DNA from: Zasmidium citrigriseum
Taxonomy: Eukaryota > Ascomycota > Dothideomycetes > Mycosphaerellales > Mycosphaerellaceae
Direction: 5' to 3'
Length of the DNA: 64,000 bases
NCBI GenBank assembly: GCA_002786025.1
Contig: NHNW01000008.1
Location: forward strand, 186,001 to 250,000
Under the pieces are notes generated by a model. It did no database searches. It saw nothing but the letters and a program-made list of their open reading frames with translations, and was not told the origin of the DNA. Made by a program: the position numbers and the translations under genes. Below, in pieces: positions 22,885 to 33,814 of the stretch; positions within the stretch are counted from its first letter, which is position 1, and every line of letters starts with the position of its first letter.

Positions 22885-23397
22885 TCATCCAAGCTTGATC
22901 TCAGGAAGAGCTTGCGGCGGTTGAGCTCCAACATTATTTTCCACGCGCCTCCATCGCAAGACAGGAATTCTCACATCACCCTTGATAACAGTCGTCTCCT
23001 CCCCTCCAAGCACCAGAACCTGCCCATCTTCCTCAAAGCGATGCGAGCGGACCTCAATCTCACCAACCCGGTTGGGCAGAATGCACAGCTCAAAAGAGTG
23101 CCGCAGAACCTCTTCTCGTCCGGGTCCTTCATTGGTGATGTAGAAAGGTCCGGCATAAGTAAATGAGCGTTTGCCTGCTTCAGCCCATTGAGCCTCCGCG
23201 GTGCCATCGAAGCCCTTCTGGCCCGGCATGAGCATTTGCGCGGACATGTAGCCGTCGGAAGTGTACATGATGAGGCCGGTTACATTCTTAGTCATCGGGT
23301 AAGTCGGCCGCTGGACGGTGGATTCTGGCGTTGGGTGAGCGATGTACGACTCCAGTCGCCATGTGCCTTGAAGTTTCTCGTGAAGGGGCTTGTCCAT
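22885..23397 (-). CDS. Lipocalin-like domain protein
   Basis: Predicted 170-residue single-exon protein of the lipocalin-like (Lipocalin_5 type) family: starts with LQGTWRLESY, then GLIMYTSDGYMSAQM and YAGPFYI, a beta-barrel with the G-x-W N-terminal motif. No signal peptide, so cytosolic. Homologous small barrels occur in bacterial and fungal metabolite clusters, sometimes as isomerases or carriers, but a role here is inference. Its stop is 111 bp from that of the MFS gene (convergent). Confidence 0.8.
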   Translation of the reverse strand: MDKPLHEKLQGTWRLESYIAHPTPESTVQRPTYPMTKNVTGLIMYTSDGYMSAQMLMPGQKGFDGTAEAQWAEAGKRSFTYAGPFYITNEGPGREEVLRHSFELCILPNRVGEIEVRSHRFEEDGQVLVLGGEETTVIKGDVRIPVLRWRRVENNVGAQPPQALPEIKLG

Positions 23398-23785
23398 TTT
23401 CGAGATGGTGGGTTGTTGATGTTGAAGAGCGGCTAAACAGAAGACAGGAGAGGTTCGTAAGGGGGATGAGACAATCTGAGGCTAGCCTGCTTTGAGACAG
23501 ATCGTCAGCCCCTGAGCTCAGGAGACACCACGTTCCTCCGCGACTGCCGACGTCACCTTCTTCTTTTCATCCACATCGACATCTACCAGGTCTTTGAGGT
23601 GTGCTCTCTGTCAGCAGTACTCCCTTCAAAAAGGATTTGTGTCACACCGCCAAACTCCCTTTGCAAATGTCCGAAAAAAGTCATGGATTTTGCAAAGACT
23701 TGCGTACTGAAAAAACGGAACGCCATCCAACTCCACTCTAGGCACAAGCAGATCGCCAACAGGAATCGCCCACGCCGACACTTTC
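23398..23785. other. Intergenic, no gene seen
   Basis: 388 bases between two minus-strand genes. Probably the lipocalin-like gene promoter and the 3' end of the secreted-protein gene. Confidence 0.5.
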
Positions 23786-26114
23786 CTACGACTCCGGCTC
23801 ATCTTTACTAGTCGGGCCGCCCCTATACTCGCAGGGAAAGTCGCAAGACACATCATAAGCGGCCAGATGACATGAGTTCAGGACCTCGTCTGCCACCGTT
23901 GTGACCTCGCAACGAGGGAACTTCCCATCTTCCATCATATCATCCGAGCGCCAAGCCACATGTCCCTCCTTCCCGTTGTTAGCAAGATCGAACTGGATAT
24001 ACAAAAGCTCGCCCTGGATGGGTCGCATGAAGAGTCGATCCTCCAGCAGACTATCCGTATGGCACGGATATGCAGCTTCGCATTGTCCAGCAGCGTTTGA
24101 CCAGGTAGGCTGAAGCGAGCCGCCTCGATTGTCTGTCATGTTGTTGAGCTTAACCCAAAATGGCGAGCCGTTTTCGAGTCCGTCGCAGTAATGTTGCAAG
24201 CCAAGCTGCAGATGACATGTTCCCTCTTCGTAGGGGGCTGGAGGACCTGGCTCTTGCTGATTGAAGCTGTAGGTCGCTACGCCGCACGCAAAATCTTGGA
24301 GGCCGGTAAGGGATCGGTGGTGGCTATCTGAGCCGCACTCGTTGCTTTTGAGGAATGCGGAGTATATGTCCCTGCAATACCCGGAGCAAGATCCGTCTCG
24401 ATTCGTCCAGCTGAAGGTGAAGACGGTATCATCATAGCCTGTGAGGCCCACGCTTTTTGCGGTCATGTCCTTTTTGATGGTCGACTCGAGGTTGACGTCG
24501 CTGCAAAAGGCGTCGACGAGTCTGTCTATATCAGCAAAGGATCTCCGGCATGAAAGTTCTTTGGAGACTTACGTCTGAAAGTCATTCGCTTCTAGAGTCA
24601 TTTGCTTCTCGTGGCAAGACCATCCAAAGTCAGTCGGGCTGAGGAGAGCCTGCAAGCCAAGCTCGTTGGCTCGCCACTCTTCAAGCGTCCCTTCGTGCAC
24701 AATCACCTTGGCTGTTAAGAGGCATTCGCACCCTTTCCATTCATCCTGGACAAAGGTCAGTCAAGACACTCCTTCAGTACCGACAGAACTCACTGCTTGG
24801 CAGACACGGTCCTTGCCTGAACACCTCGGATCATCACAGGCTGGAGCATCTCGGCCCTTCGGAGCATTGGCCGGACATTCTTCGTTATCGTTGTCATCCT
24901 CTCCACCCGGGTTATTCTCCGCAAACCACGAGCTGAGCAATGCGGCCCGCTCAAGATCGCTGAAGTCATGTCCACACCATCCGTATGCAAGTCCCCAAAT
25001 TCCCTGGACCATGTTACGAAGGTCTTCAATTGGCACTCCAGCGAACTCTTGCATGGCTCTAGCGGCTTCTGCGAGCTGGTCGACGGCTGCTTGTGACGCT
25101 TCATTGGCAAACTGAGGGAGGCGATTCGCCGCATTTAGGAATCCAAATCCGCCTGCTCTTCCTTCGTGGGCAATGATCAAGATAGCGTTCATCGAGAGAC
25201 CTCTGATAGTTCCCACGCTCGGGCCGGCACCACCGGACAGCTGTCGCTTCCTAGTTTGGATCGTGACACATTCTTGCGATTCGTCCGACTTGGCGAGAAT
25301 TTGTTCCAACATGGCTGCGGTCGGCGATGGCAGAGACACGAGAATGTCGCCGCCGTGGAGTGTGCCCTGAGCAGCTGTGACTGTGCTTATGGTGGCTGGC
25401 TCAGGGGCAGGTGTAGGCACAGCTTTCACCGTCAACTAAGCCATGACAGTCAGTTGCTGTTTTTCTAGTCATCCTCGAGTTTCATGGAGCACTCACCAGT
25501 CTAGGGGCATCCGACGCGGTGGCGATCACCATGAAACTACCCGTATACGAGACAGCTTGCACCATATCCGACTGCGGCAAATGGATATGCTCCACGGGAT
25601 ACTCCTTCGGCTCTTTGGTGTACAAATAAGTCATAATCAGAGCATCAATGAAGAAGCTCAATCCGAGGTCAGGGGTTTTGAAGACGAAACGCTTCTCCAC
25701 GGTAAGAGCTTTCTCCTCGTCGATTGCTTTATGCAAAGCGTTGATACACTCTTGGTCGTTTGCATCTTGACAGGAACTCTCGATGGCTTCGGCAATCTTG
25801 CGTCGCATGTCGGGTCCCAGGAAGACATCGATGCCGGCTTCTGGGATCTCGTCGCCCACTTCGTCCGGGGTGATTATGACATCGCTACCGGATGGTGTGG
25901 CTGTGATTGCCTAAACAACTGTCAGCATTCCCTTCGCTCTTTGAAGGTCAGAGGATCATACGGCAGGCAATTGGTAGTTGGAGTACGGCCCGAAAGTGAA
26001 CGTTGGTGCGGCAGCTCGGTCAAGTTCTGTTGTCGGCATAGCGGTGATTCTCGGTACTTCGGTCTGCCCATGCACGACGGCGAAAAGAGTACAAAGCAGT
26101 ATTGGAACGATCAT
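23786..26114 (-). CDS. Large secreted cysteine-rich protein, unknown family
   Basis: Predicted 705 residues in five exons: 26114-25962, 25910-25497, 25435-24794, 24745-24573, 24521-23786. All junctions keep frame; branch points and donors (GTGAGT, GTAAGT) are good. A signal peptide is clear (MIVPILLCTLFAVVHG, then QTEVPR). The middle has a Thr/Pro-rich linker (VPTPAPEPATIST). After about residue 390 cysteines become frequent, in CPANAPKGRDAPACDDPRCSG, WKGCECLL, CSGYCRDIYSAF, YPCHTD and CDFPCEYR. This arrangement resembles large secreted proteins common in filamentous fungi, but I do not recognise a catalytic domain. It is divergent from the metallopeptidase-like gene, suggesting co-expression as extracellular proteins. 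Confidence 0.8.
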
Positions 26115-26762
26115 GGTGTTCTGAAACTGCTACTCGAAAGCTGTTGACCATCAGATTCTGCGTTCTCAGATTACACCTTTAAACACTGCAAAGTCTTGGA
26201 CGAATGACCGTTGTGACACCGTAGCTGTCTTCAGCTTTTCAGGCCAATCGAAGGCTATGAATATCCTCTCGCTTATACCAGCGCCACAATATTGGTTCAC
26301 GGGGCTGAGTACAGGGGTTGGTGCAACGGCCAAGACAACCTGAAAGATCAAGCTGCAAGCAACTTTGACAGCTGCGTCTTGGTCCGACTTGGCATAGGTG
26401 GTATGATCGCCCCTTTTCGGAACGATCAATGCTAGACAATAATCCTTCATTCTCGCCCCCAAGTTTGAATATTTCGAAAACTATCTCACCGGTCTTGTGG
26501 AAGTCATGCGGTGTTGTTGTCCGGAACAGATGCCTTTGTGCTTGTGCCTGCTCTAGAAATCGGGGTTTCAGTCAAGACAACAGCTGAGGGGAGTAGCACG
26601 GTACAGCGGACATGTGAGTACTCATCGGGCTATTTCGATAAATATAGACTCGTAACAGCTGTTGAAGCAATCTGTATAAGTAACGAAGAGATCATTTGCG
26701 AAACAGCCATCACATCAGGCAAACACCTCATCATCCTAGTTTCCGAACTCTCATCTGGCAAG
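26115..26762. other. Shared promoter of two divergent secreted-protein genes
   Basis: 648 bases between two start codons. The open frame reaching upstream of 26763 lacks another usable ATG. No gene seen. Confidence 0.5.
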
Positions 26763-28074
26763 ATGTATTGCATTCTATTGTCACTTTGTCTAGCGATATT
26801 CCTACCCCTCATCCAGGCTTGGATGATAGATTCTGTGTCCTGCGACCCCACTGCTGCTGCTGCGATTCGGAAGGGCCTTGAGGACGCCTTTGCAATGGCT
26901 GCAGTGGCTCGTCAAGAGTTGGACGCAATCACGCCGGATGCAGGAATGGAACGACTCATCAAACTGCTGTTCGTACAGCGGACCGGCGGCGGCCGAGATC
27001 TGCCCTGGATATTTCGGTACATGGAGGACATTGACACAGAAAAGGACTATGTCGACATCGATAACAATTCAAGAGAGGTGGTAAGTCCAAGTCATGCTTC
27101 ACGTTTGAGGTATCTGATTTGCAAGCACCCGGCTGACGCGATCTCCAGATCTTCTATTGCGACTTGAAACGGTTTGAAGTTCGCGCCGATGGTCTGTGGT
27201 GGAACAAGTGTCAGTATCGATCCGAGTACTCTTAAGCTCAACACATTAACTTCTGCTAGATCGCCAAGATATCTGCTACGACGTTCCCGCTACCTCCCAC
27301 CCGATAACCCTCGATCCGAACAACTCTGGCGATCGCAAACCGGGCCTCGAGGCGGTAACATGGTGGCACGACGATCGTGCGTCGGAGGTGACCATTTGCC
27401 CTTGGTTCCTGAAACAAGTCTTGAAAAAGGGGGAAAAGGCCGTAAGACTTTGCCTCGTTTAGATCTCACTGCGTTACTGACTTATATCAAGTTCTGGGAT
27501 AAACGCAAGGAGAAGTTCAAGGACGGCTTTAAAGCGAAGACCAGATCATTCTTGGGGTTAGGTCCCAAAGTTCGCGGTGTCGACACCGTGGTCCAGGCGC
27601 TTGATATGACTCTACTGCACGAACTCACGCATACCGGACAGGGTTCTCTTGGATTGAAGGATGTAGGTGGTAGCAAATTACTGTTGTTCTGTTGGTCTTG
27701 GACAAATGACTTACCAGTAATAGGAAATCATCAATGGACAAAAGGCGTATGGATGGGAGCTCGCTAGGCAACTGGTGAAAGATGCGCCGGACCGCGCTCT
27801 GAACAACGCTGATTCCATCGCTTTATTCGCAACCAGTAAGTCGCAAGTCTCTCATACGACGTTCACTGCTGACTTTCATCAAGCTTTGAGGTTACTGCAG
27901 CTTGACCCGCCGGTGTATGTATCTGATGACGGCGAGGTCAGTACCGATGTTCCAACTCGCAGAGATCTCGCGGATGCACCCTCGATCTTGACCAATACAG
28001 CGGCTGTTGAGACCTTCATTACCATGATTCGTGAGAAGCGTGCTATGGAGACTGGCGTTCTCGTTAAGTCCTAA
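26763..28074 (+). CDS. Secreted HExxH metallopeptidase-like protein (aspzincin-like)
   Basis: Predicted 344 residues from six exons: 26763-27080, 27149-27209, 27260-27441, 27492-27662, 27724-27835, 27884-28074. It has a signal peptide (MYCILLSLCLAIFLPLIQA). Exon 4 encodes LLHELTH, the zinc-binding HExxH, and exon 5 adds an Asp and the AYGWELARQL segment, matching the H-E-x-x-H...D..AYG(W/Y) arrangement of fungal M35/deuterolysin-related putative peptidases. The first half has paired cysteines (VSCDP, FYCDL, ICYDVP, TICPW). Whether it is an active protease is unproven. It is head-to-head with the large secreted Cys-rich gene. Confidence 0.85.
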
Positions 28075-28756
28075 TGGCAGCAGCGTATGGCGTGTCTGCG
28101 AGTGTGGCGGGAGGATGTTCTGGCGGTGTCAATGACCATCTGATTCTTCTGCTGTCTTCTTGTCTTCCTTGCGTTATAGAAACCGTTGACACGTTGTAGG
28201 TTTATAGACCGTAATGAATAGAGATGGACTTCAGCAAAATGATGATGATGAGGATGAAGATACGATGTGACAGGCGGGTAGGAGGCGACGTCGAAATATC
28301 CCTTGTTTTGAGTTCCGCACTAGTCCATTTTAGTAATCCAATTATCGCTAGCGCGGAGAGGCATTTGTGCGTCTTGCAGGTGGCACTATCCTCCAACATT
28401 CCGCCTCAATCAAATCGTATCTCGTCTAGCCTGCGTGCTACTCACTCTCACTTGCATGTCTCGATCGTCGCTCTTCAGCTAGCATAGAATCCGATATACA
28501 CTGCCGCCAGGTCGCCAGCATCCCATGTCTACACTTGACTACTGCATCATCTTGACTGTAGTCATGGCAACCTTCTGGATAGCGCTCAGTGGGAAGCGTG
28601 TCATCCGGATGGGCAAGAACTGAGCACGGCGGCATCCGTGGAGCCAACATTTAGTGGAAGACATTCCGTGAGCAAACTAAACGGATCCCTCACATAGTTG
28701 GTTCTATCAACCGAGCTTTCGTAATTTCCATAATCCCATTGATCGTGACAGCCATT
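28075..28756. other. Intergenic, no gene seen
   Basis: 682 bases between convergent genes. Only short frames without features. Confidence 0.5.
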
Positions 28757-29438
28757 CTAATGTGCATCACAGTGCATTGCCGAAGTTGGAGACCAATCTC
28801 CCACCACAAAGCTCCCCAAGAAAGTGCCGCCGAGGATGGATAAGAAGTAGCCGACGTTCATTGTCATTACCGCCAACATCCTGAAGAATATGTCAGTCGA
28901 CGGCACTATACGTCAGCAAGATTGATACGACTTACAGTAGATAGCTGACGCCAGCCAGGATTGTGTCCAACACGGCCCTCGCCAACGCCTCGTTGATGTT
29001 CCACGGCCGCTTCGCGCCAGGCAGGAGATTCCACTTCATCTCGTCCTGCATGTCGCTCCTCAAGATACTCGTGTCTCTTCTGTGCGCCCACCAGACCGCA
29101 AGCGCAGGAAAGTTGGCTCGAATCGCAATGATGCCTCTGAAGATGGCCGCGAGGACGATCAAGAAGATGCAAGTTCCAGCGTATTGACCAGTGGTGTTCG
29201 GCATCCATGCTTCAGAATAGAGGGCTGTGTTGGTGGCCGTGAAGAAGGTCATCATCATGTCGCTCATTCCCATCATTCCCATGGAGTTCATGTCCATGCC
29301 GGACATTCCCGACATTGAGTGGCCCGAGGTCGACGAAGGCATGGCGCTGCCTGTCATGGTCATGCTCATTCCAGACATTCCGCTCATGTCTGACATGGCC
29401 GTCGATGTAGGCATGCTCATGCCCGACATGCTGGACAT
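28757..29438 (-). CDS. Ctr-type copper transporter
   Basis: Predicted 208-residue high-affinity Cu(I) transporter. Exons 29438-28936 and 28880-28757. The first 60 residues are Met-rich with repeated MSGMSM/MSDMSGM motifs that bind Cu(I) outside the membrane. TM1 (GTCIFLIVLAAIFRGI) is followed by a cytosolic loop (WWAHRRDTSIL). TM2 holds the MLAVM copper filter (MxxxM) and TM3 the GTFLG (GxxxG) packing motif. The tail ends MHCDAH, a likely Cu ligand group. Ctr proteins work as trimers in the plasma or vacuolar membrane. It is divergent from a metalloreductase, which would supply reduced copper. Confidence 0.95.
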
Positions 29439-30518
29439 ATCTATTTTGGCGATCGTCCACAGGACTTAAGTCAAGAAGTCGAATCTGGGGCAAGCTGATA
29501 GCAAGACCAGTGAAGTGTTTGACCGCAGTCCTCGAGGCTGTCCAATCGTCCAGAGAGGCCGTCGATATTACGTCGTACAAGAACAAAAGTGTTGTGCGAC
29601 CGGTGTCGAGCGAAGGCGCAAGATAGAGTCCGGACCAGACGTAATCCGATCGACCAGCAGCGTGAGAACCGTTGGAAGCGTATCGACGGTTTCGACCTCG
29701 GGCACGCGGTTCAAATGGTCTCGAAACTCGCTCAAAGAATCGGCCTCAATCGTTGCTCAAACGTGCTCTGCAAGAACACCTCACATGCCAGTAGCGAGTG
29801 CCTGGGAAGAGGTCAAGTCGCTTGGCTTCCGTAAGTGAATGCAACATTGTCGCGTAGGATCAGGTGTTGGGGTCTCGAAGAACTAACGCCCTCAAACTTG
29901 CTCAGATCGGCACCACCACATCGCGGATCTTTGAAAAACACACTGGCTTTGAGACTTAGCGTCATTTCTCCGGCAGACGTAGCGTGAAAGAGCCTTTAGA
30001 CACTGTGGGTTTCTAATCTCCAAATAGAACCCACGCTCACTTTTGTGGATGCGCCTTGCTAACTTCACGCCAAACACAATGAGAACCATGCCGCAACTGG
30101 CGCAGGTTGAGGATGGCACGTCATTCCCTTCGTCCTAAGTGGTCGGATGCAATCTAAACTAGGTCTTGCCATCCATGTCACCTACGCCGCAGACCGCGTG
30201 GGAAGACGACCACCCGGATCCTCCACAATAACTCTTGAGTAAGAACTGCGTTCGAATGAGAACAATTCTGCTGTGCCACAAAGACGAGAGTGGGATGAGA
30301 GGGGGCGTCGAGGTCATTGTCATCGCCTGCTTGCACCACAGTCCTCCTTCCTAGCCACGAGCTGTACAAATCCTTATTGAGACCACCCAGGCAGCTGGAT
30401 CCTCTGGCCTAGTGATTGCCAGACACCTACACAGCGCTGTGAGGATACTCCTCGGAACACCTGGATCGCATCAGCGATTAACAACATCCGCTTCTGGTCC
30501 ACGAACAACACCGCAGCC
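29439..30518. other. Shared upstream region of copper transporter and metalloreductase
   Basis: 1080 bases between divergent start codons. Contains GCTC-core motifs (see 29730-29904). A plus-strand frame at 29589-29834 beginning CDRCRAKAQ has a few Cys pairs but no ATG-started, conserved-looking protein; not annotated. Confidence 0.55.
29730..29904. promoter_or_regulatory. Cluster of GCTC(A) motifs, possible copper-response elements
   Basis: Four copies of a GCTC core lie in 175 bases: CGCTCA (29729-29734), TTGCTCA (29753-29759), GTGCTCT (29763-29769) and TTGCTCA (29898-29904). Copper-sensing regulators of the Mac1 type bind TTTGCTC in budding yeast and TGTGCTCA in Aspergillus. None is a perfect match, so this is a candidate only. 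Confidence 0.3.
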
Positions 30519-32444
30519 ATGATGCACATGGACATGGAGATGACCACCGGCACACCCTGGCTGGACCAGCCGGTGATGCTACACTCATCGCGGAAGTACA
30601 AGTGCTCCCTGAACAACACAGAACTCTGCGAATGGCAACAGGGCTACTGGCGGTTCTGGTACGAAGCAGACCACCGCTATGCCCTACCGACCGTGGCCTT
30701 CTTCATGGTCGCCATCATCCTCTTCGCCATACCTTTTTTCCTCGCCTCGCTATGGCCCAGCCTCACAACCGCGAAACCTCTTCGCCGAGGACTGGCGCTG
30801 AACAGATACCTCTCGTACCGACAATACCGAATCGGCTCCCTGAACTGGAACTCAGCGCCGCTGGGGATTCTCTTCCTTGGTGCAGTCGGCACAATCTTCT
30901 TCTTTGCAATGGGTCTTGGTCCTAGCCCATACTACTGGCCAAATCGCAAGGATCCGCCTATCTCCTTCGGCAACTCTCCTCCGATCGCAACGCGAAGTGG
31001 ATGGATGTCGCTCGCCTGCCTTCCATTCGTCTTTGCGACGTCCTCGAAATCCAATATGATTACCGCAGTGACAGGTGTTAGCCACGAGAGACTTCAGGTC
31101 TTCCACCGCTGGATCAGCTACGCTATGTTCGTCCTCGCACTGGTCCACACATTCCCGTTCATTGTCTTCCACATCTGGAAAGGCGATATGGTGGAGGAAT
31201 GGAACACTTCTGTCTTCTACTGGACCGGAGTCATTGCCATTATCGCCCAGGCGTATCTGACGTTCGCCTCGTTCTCGCCGCTCCGGAATTGGTGCTACGA
31301 GTGGTTCAAGTTCAGCCACTTCGTCGCGGCACTTGTATTCGTCCTGTTCTTCTTCTTGCACTGCGACTTCCGTCTCACGAGCTGGGACTACTTCATCGCA
31401 ACGGGAGTCATCTACGCCTTGTGCTGGCTGCACTCATTCATCCGAGTCTTCTTCCAGCACGGCATCGGCAGATCCGCAACCATCCATCTCATGTCCAATG
31501 GCTTCATCCGAGTCAGCATTCCCACGCAAACGACCTGGCGAGCCGGACAGCATTACTTCATCCGCTTCCTCGGGCTAGGGATCCACGCGTGGACGACACA
31601 TCCATTCACGGCGTGCTCCCTTCCCACGAAAGCGCATTTCTACGAAGCCGCAGATTCCGAACTCATCTTCTATATCCGCCCGCAAGGAGGTTTTACTGCT
31701 CGTCTCGCCAGGTACGCAGAGAAGCATCCCGGCTGCAAGATGCGAGTCCTGCTCGATGGTCCATACGGCGGGATCGACATGCCGAAACTCGTCTCGCCTG
31801 AGAAGATGCTCGTCCTCGCGGGTGGCTCTGGAGCGGGCTGGTGTCTGCCATTGATAGAGTCATTCCTGCGGAGGAAAGACTGCGTTGACTGCTGCGTCGA
31901 GGGAAAGAAAGATTGCAACACACCATCCATGCGAGTTATCCTCGCAACGAGAGATCTCGCGACAAGGAACTGGTTCGAGGAGGCTGTGAATGAGCTTGTC
32001 TCATCTTCGCTCATCGGGAAGTGTCCGCCGGGCTTGGTCGTGGAAGTCCACTACACCGGTGGCGACGCCAACGTCTCTGACCCTAAAGCTACGGGTCAAT
32101 TCCTCCAAAAGCTCGACGACCCAGAAAAAGCGCCTGACGCTGACATCGACATCACCGCACACAACGGACCCGAGAGCTCGTCGTCTGATTCTGATGCTGA
32201 AGAGAAAGACGAACATCGCCGGCGCTTTGCACTGTCGCTGCGGGATTTCTCGGCGAGACCGCAGCTTCCGGATATTATTCGACAGGAATGTGCGGGTGAT
32301 GAGAAGGCGATCGGGGTCTTTGTCTGTGGACCGTTGAGTATGCAGAGTGATGTGGCGAATGCGGTTGCGAGGGAGCAGATGAGGGAGATGAAGGAGGGGA
32401 GGAGGGATGTGTATTTGCATATGGAGCATTTTTCTTGGGCGTAG
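30519..32444 (+). CDS. Ferric/cupric metalloreductase (FRE family)
   Basis: Predicted 641-residue single-exon plasma-membrane reductase of the NOX/FRE superfamily, which moves electrons from NADPH via FAD and two haems to extracellular Fe(III) or Cu(II). The N-terminus is Met/His-rich (MMHMDMEM). Haem-ligand histidines are in VFHRWISYAMFVLALVHTF and FKFSHFVAALVFVLFFFLHC, spaced as in the family. The FAD motif is HPFTA, the NADPH motif LAGGSGAGW, and the C-terminal motif VFVCGPLSM. An acidic Ser-rich insert occurs within the NADPH domain (about 545-570). It starts 1080 bp from the divergent copper transporter, so the pair probably forms one copper acquisition unit. Confidence 0.95.
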   Translation: MMHMDMEMTTGTPWLDQPVMLHSSRKYKCSLNNTELCEWQQGYWRFWYEADHRYALPTVAFFMVAIILFAIPFFLASLWPSLTTAKPLRRGLALNRYLSYRQYRIGSLNWNSAPLGILFLGAVGTIFFFAMGLGPSPYYWPNRKDPPISFGNSPPIATRSGWMSLACLPFVFATSSKSNMITAVTGVSHERLQVFHRWISYAMFVLALVHTFPFIVFHIWKGDMVEEWNTSVFYWTGVIAIIAQAYLTFASFSPLRNWCYEWFKFSHFVAALVFVLFFFLHCDFRLTSWDYFIATGVIYALCWLHSFIRVFFQHGIGRSATIHLMSNGFIRVSIPTQTTWRAGQHYFIRFLGLGIHAWTTHPFTACSLPTKAHFYEAADSELIFYIRPQGGFTARLARYAEKHPGCKMRVLLDGPYGGIDMPKLVSPEKMLVLAGGSGAGWCLPLIESFLRRKDCVDCCVEGKKDCNTPSMRVILATRDLATRNWFEEAVNELVSSSLIGKCPPGLVVEVHYTGGDANVSDPKATGQFLQKLDDPEKAPDADIDITAHNGPESSSSDSDAEEKDEHRRRFALSLRDFSARPQLPDIIRQECAGDEKAIGVFVCGPLSMQSDVANAVAREQMREMKEGRRDVYLHMEHFSWA

Positions 32445-32612
32445 ATAGAGCGATGGTCAATGAGGACTTTTCGGCTTTGTACACTCACTTGTCGTACCGT
32501 CCATTGCTTCCCAATCCTAGCGAAGTCGTTTGTTGGAGCATCGAATCGGTTGCAGGTCTCACTCCCCTGCAAGTCGTCGAGAGGGCGGACAGATTGCGCC
32601 GCGAAAGCCCAA

Positions 32613-33333
32613 TCATAGCAAATCCAGAATATCCTTATCCGCATCACTAGCCAACAACTCCAACATCCCCTTCGGCAGAATCGGCTTGCCATCCGCACCT
32701 TTCACATACTTGAAAGGCATGCTGACAGTCTCGCTTGGTCCAGCTTTCCCATCGCCGTTCGGTTGCGAGGGCACATCGAAATCAGGCCTATCCACGTACT
32801 CGATCTCATCCAGCTTGCGGCCTTCTTGCACAACGATACGAGTCGTGCGGACTGCCGTGTCGGTGGTCATTTGCTCTGGTCCTAGTCTGCGGCCGGGGAA
32901 GCCGAGTTTGCGGAGGTCGCCTGTGCGGTCTCGTGGGGGGTCGTCGCCTGGTGAGATGTTAGATGGTGAGGGAAGAAGGTTGGTGAGGGGGTTGAATACC
33001 TAGGATACCGCCGAATAGGAATGCGTCGAAGAGCTCGCCATCCTCCGGACTCAAATCCCTCTCCGCCTTTGGATCAAGCAAACACACTTTTTGTCTCTCC
33101 TCCTTAGACGGATAAATCGCCTCGACAGTCCGCTGCGTTTTACTCTCCGCCGGTAACTTCAGTTTCTCAGCCGAATCGAAGGACGAGGTCAAGCCTGAGA
33201 GTAAGAAAGCAGAATCTGCTGCTTGGCTCTCCTCGAAAATGCAGTTGTATTCTAGGGCTTGCCAGTCTTCGAGCTCGGGGTCGAGATGCTCGACGATGAA
33301 GGTGTGTTTGCGCTTCTGGCCGGTGGTGGACAT
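32613..33333 (-). CDS. SFM1: Sfm1-like SPOUT protein methyltransferase
   Basis: Predicted 222 residues, exons 33333-33000 and 32947-32613. It starts with the family pattern FIVEHLDPELEDWQALEY and has FDAFLFGGILGDDPPRDRT and RRLGPEQMTTDTAVRTTR, the SPOUT knot region that binds SAM. Yeast Sfm1 methylates an arginine of ribosomal protein Rps3. The length matches the yeast protein closely. It is divergent from the endosulfine gene with 481 bp between the starts. Identification rests on these motifs; yeast function is transferred by homology. Confidence 0.88.
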
Positions 33334-33814
33334 TTTGACGTCAGAGTAGTGTGTATGTGAGACGGTCTATGTTTGTGGTAGATGGATGGAGTTGGGTGGT
33401 GAGGATGTTGATTGGTTGGAGAGAAAATGTCGTGCCAAGATTTCGGGCATGGGGGCCATGCTTAAGGGATATGCAGGGCACATGCTTTGGATTGATGATG
33501 ATTGCGACGCTCTGTCGTTTTTATTGCTGCTCATAAGAGGAAGCAGTGAGTCTCATAAAATGTTGGGAGCTGCTTTTCAATATTGCCACTGATCGCTCCT
33601 TCCAATGTGCAAGACGTCCCGAGAGAGCGGCTAGTCGCGGGTAAGCTAAACCTTATTCCGACTGCACCTGTGCACGTACCCTTACCTCTACCTCGTGACC
33701 GACCATCATCATTCCACCACCTCCACCTCCCATTGAGCCCGACAAAGAAAAGTGTTTCCTGCTGGCCCAGGGACCAACTTCCGCACTCCACTCCCTCGCT
33801 ACAGCTCCGACACC
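33334..33814. other. Shared promoter of Sfm1-like and endosulfine genes
   Basis: 481 bases between divergent starts. A CT-rich tract runs before the endosulfine ATG. No gene seen. Confidence 0.5.

Noticed and set aside
28996..29500. Tandem repeat DNA in the Met-rich region of the copper transporter
   Set aside because: The repetition reflects the MSGMSM copper-binding protein motif, not a separate satellite element.
29589..29834. 81-codon frame with CDRCRAKAQ and other Cys pairs upstream of the metalloreductase
   Set aside because: The Cys spacing does not fit a copper fist or Zn finger, there is no ATG with context, and it lies in the shared promoter.
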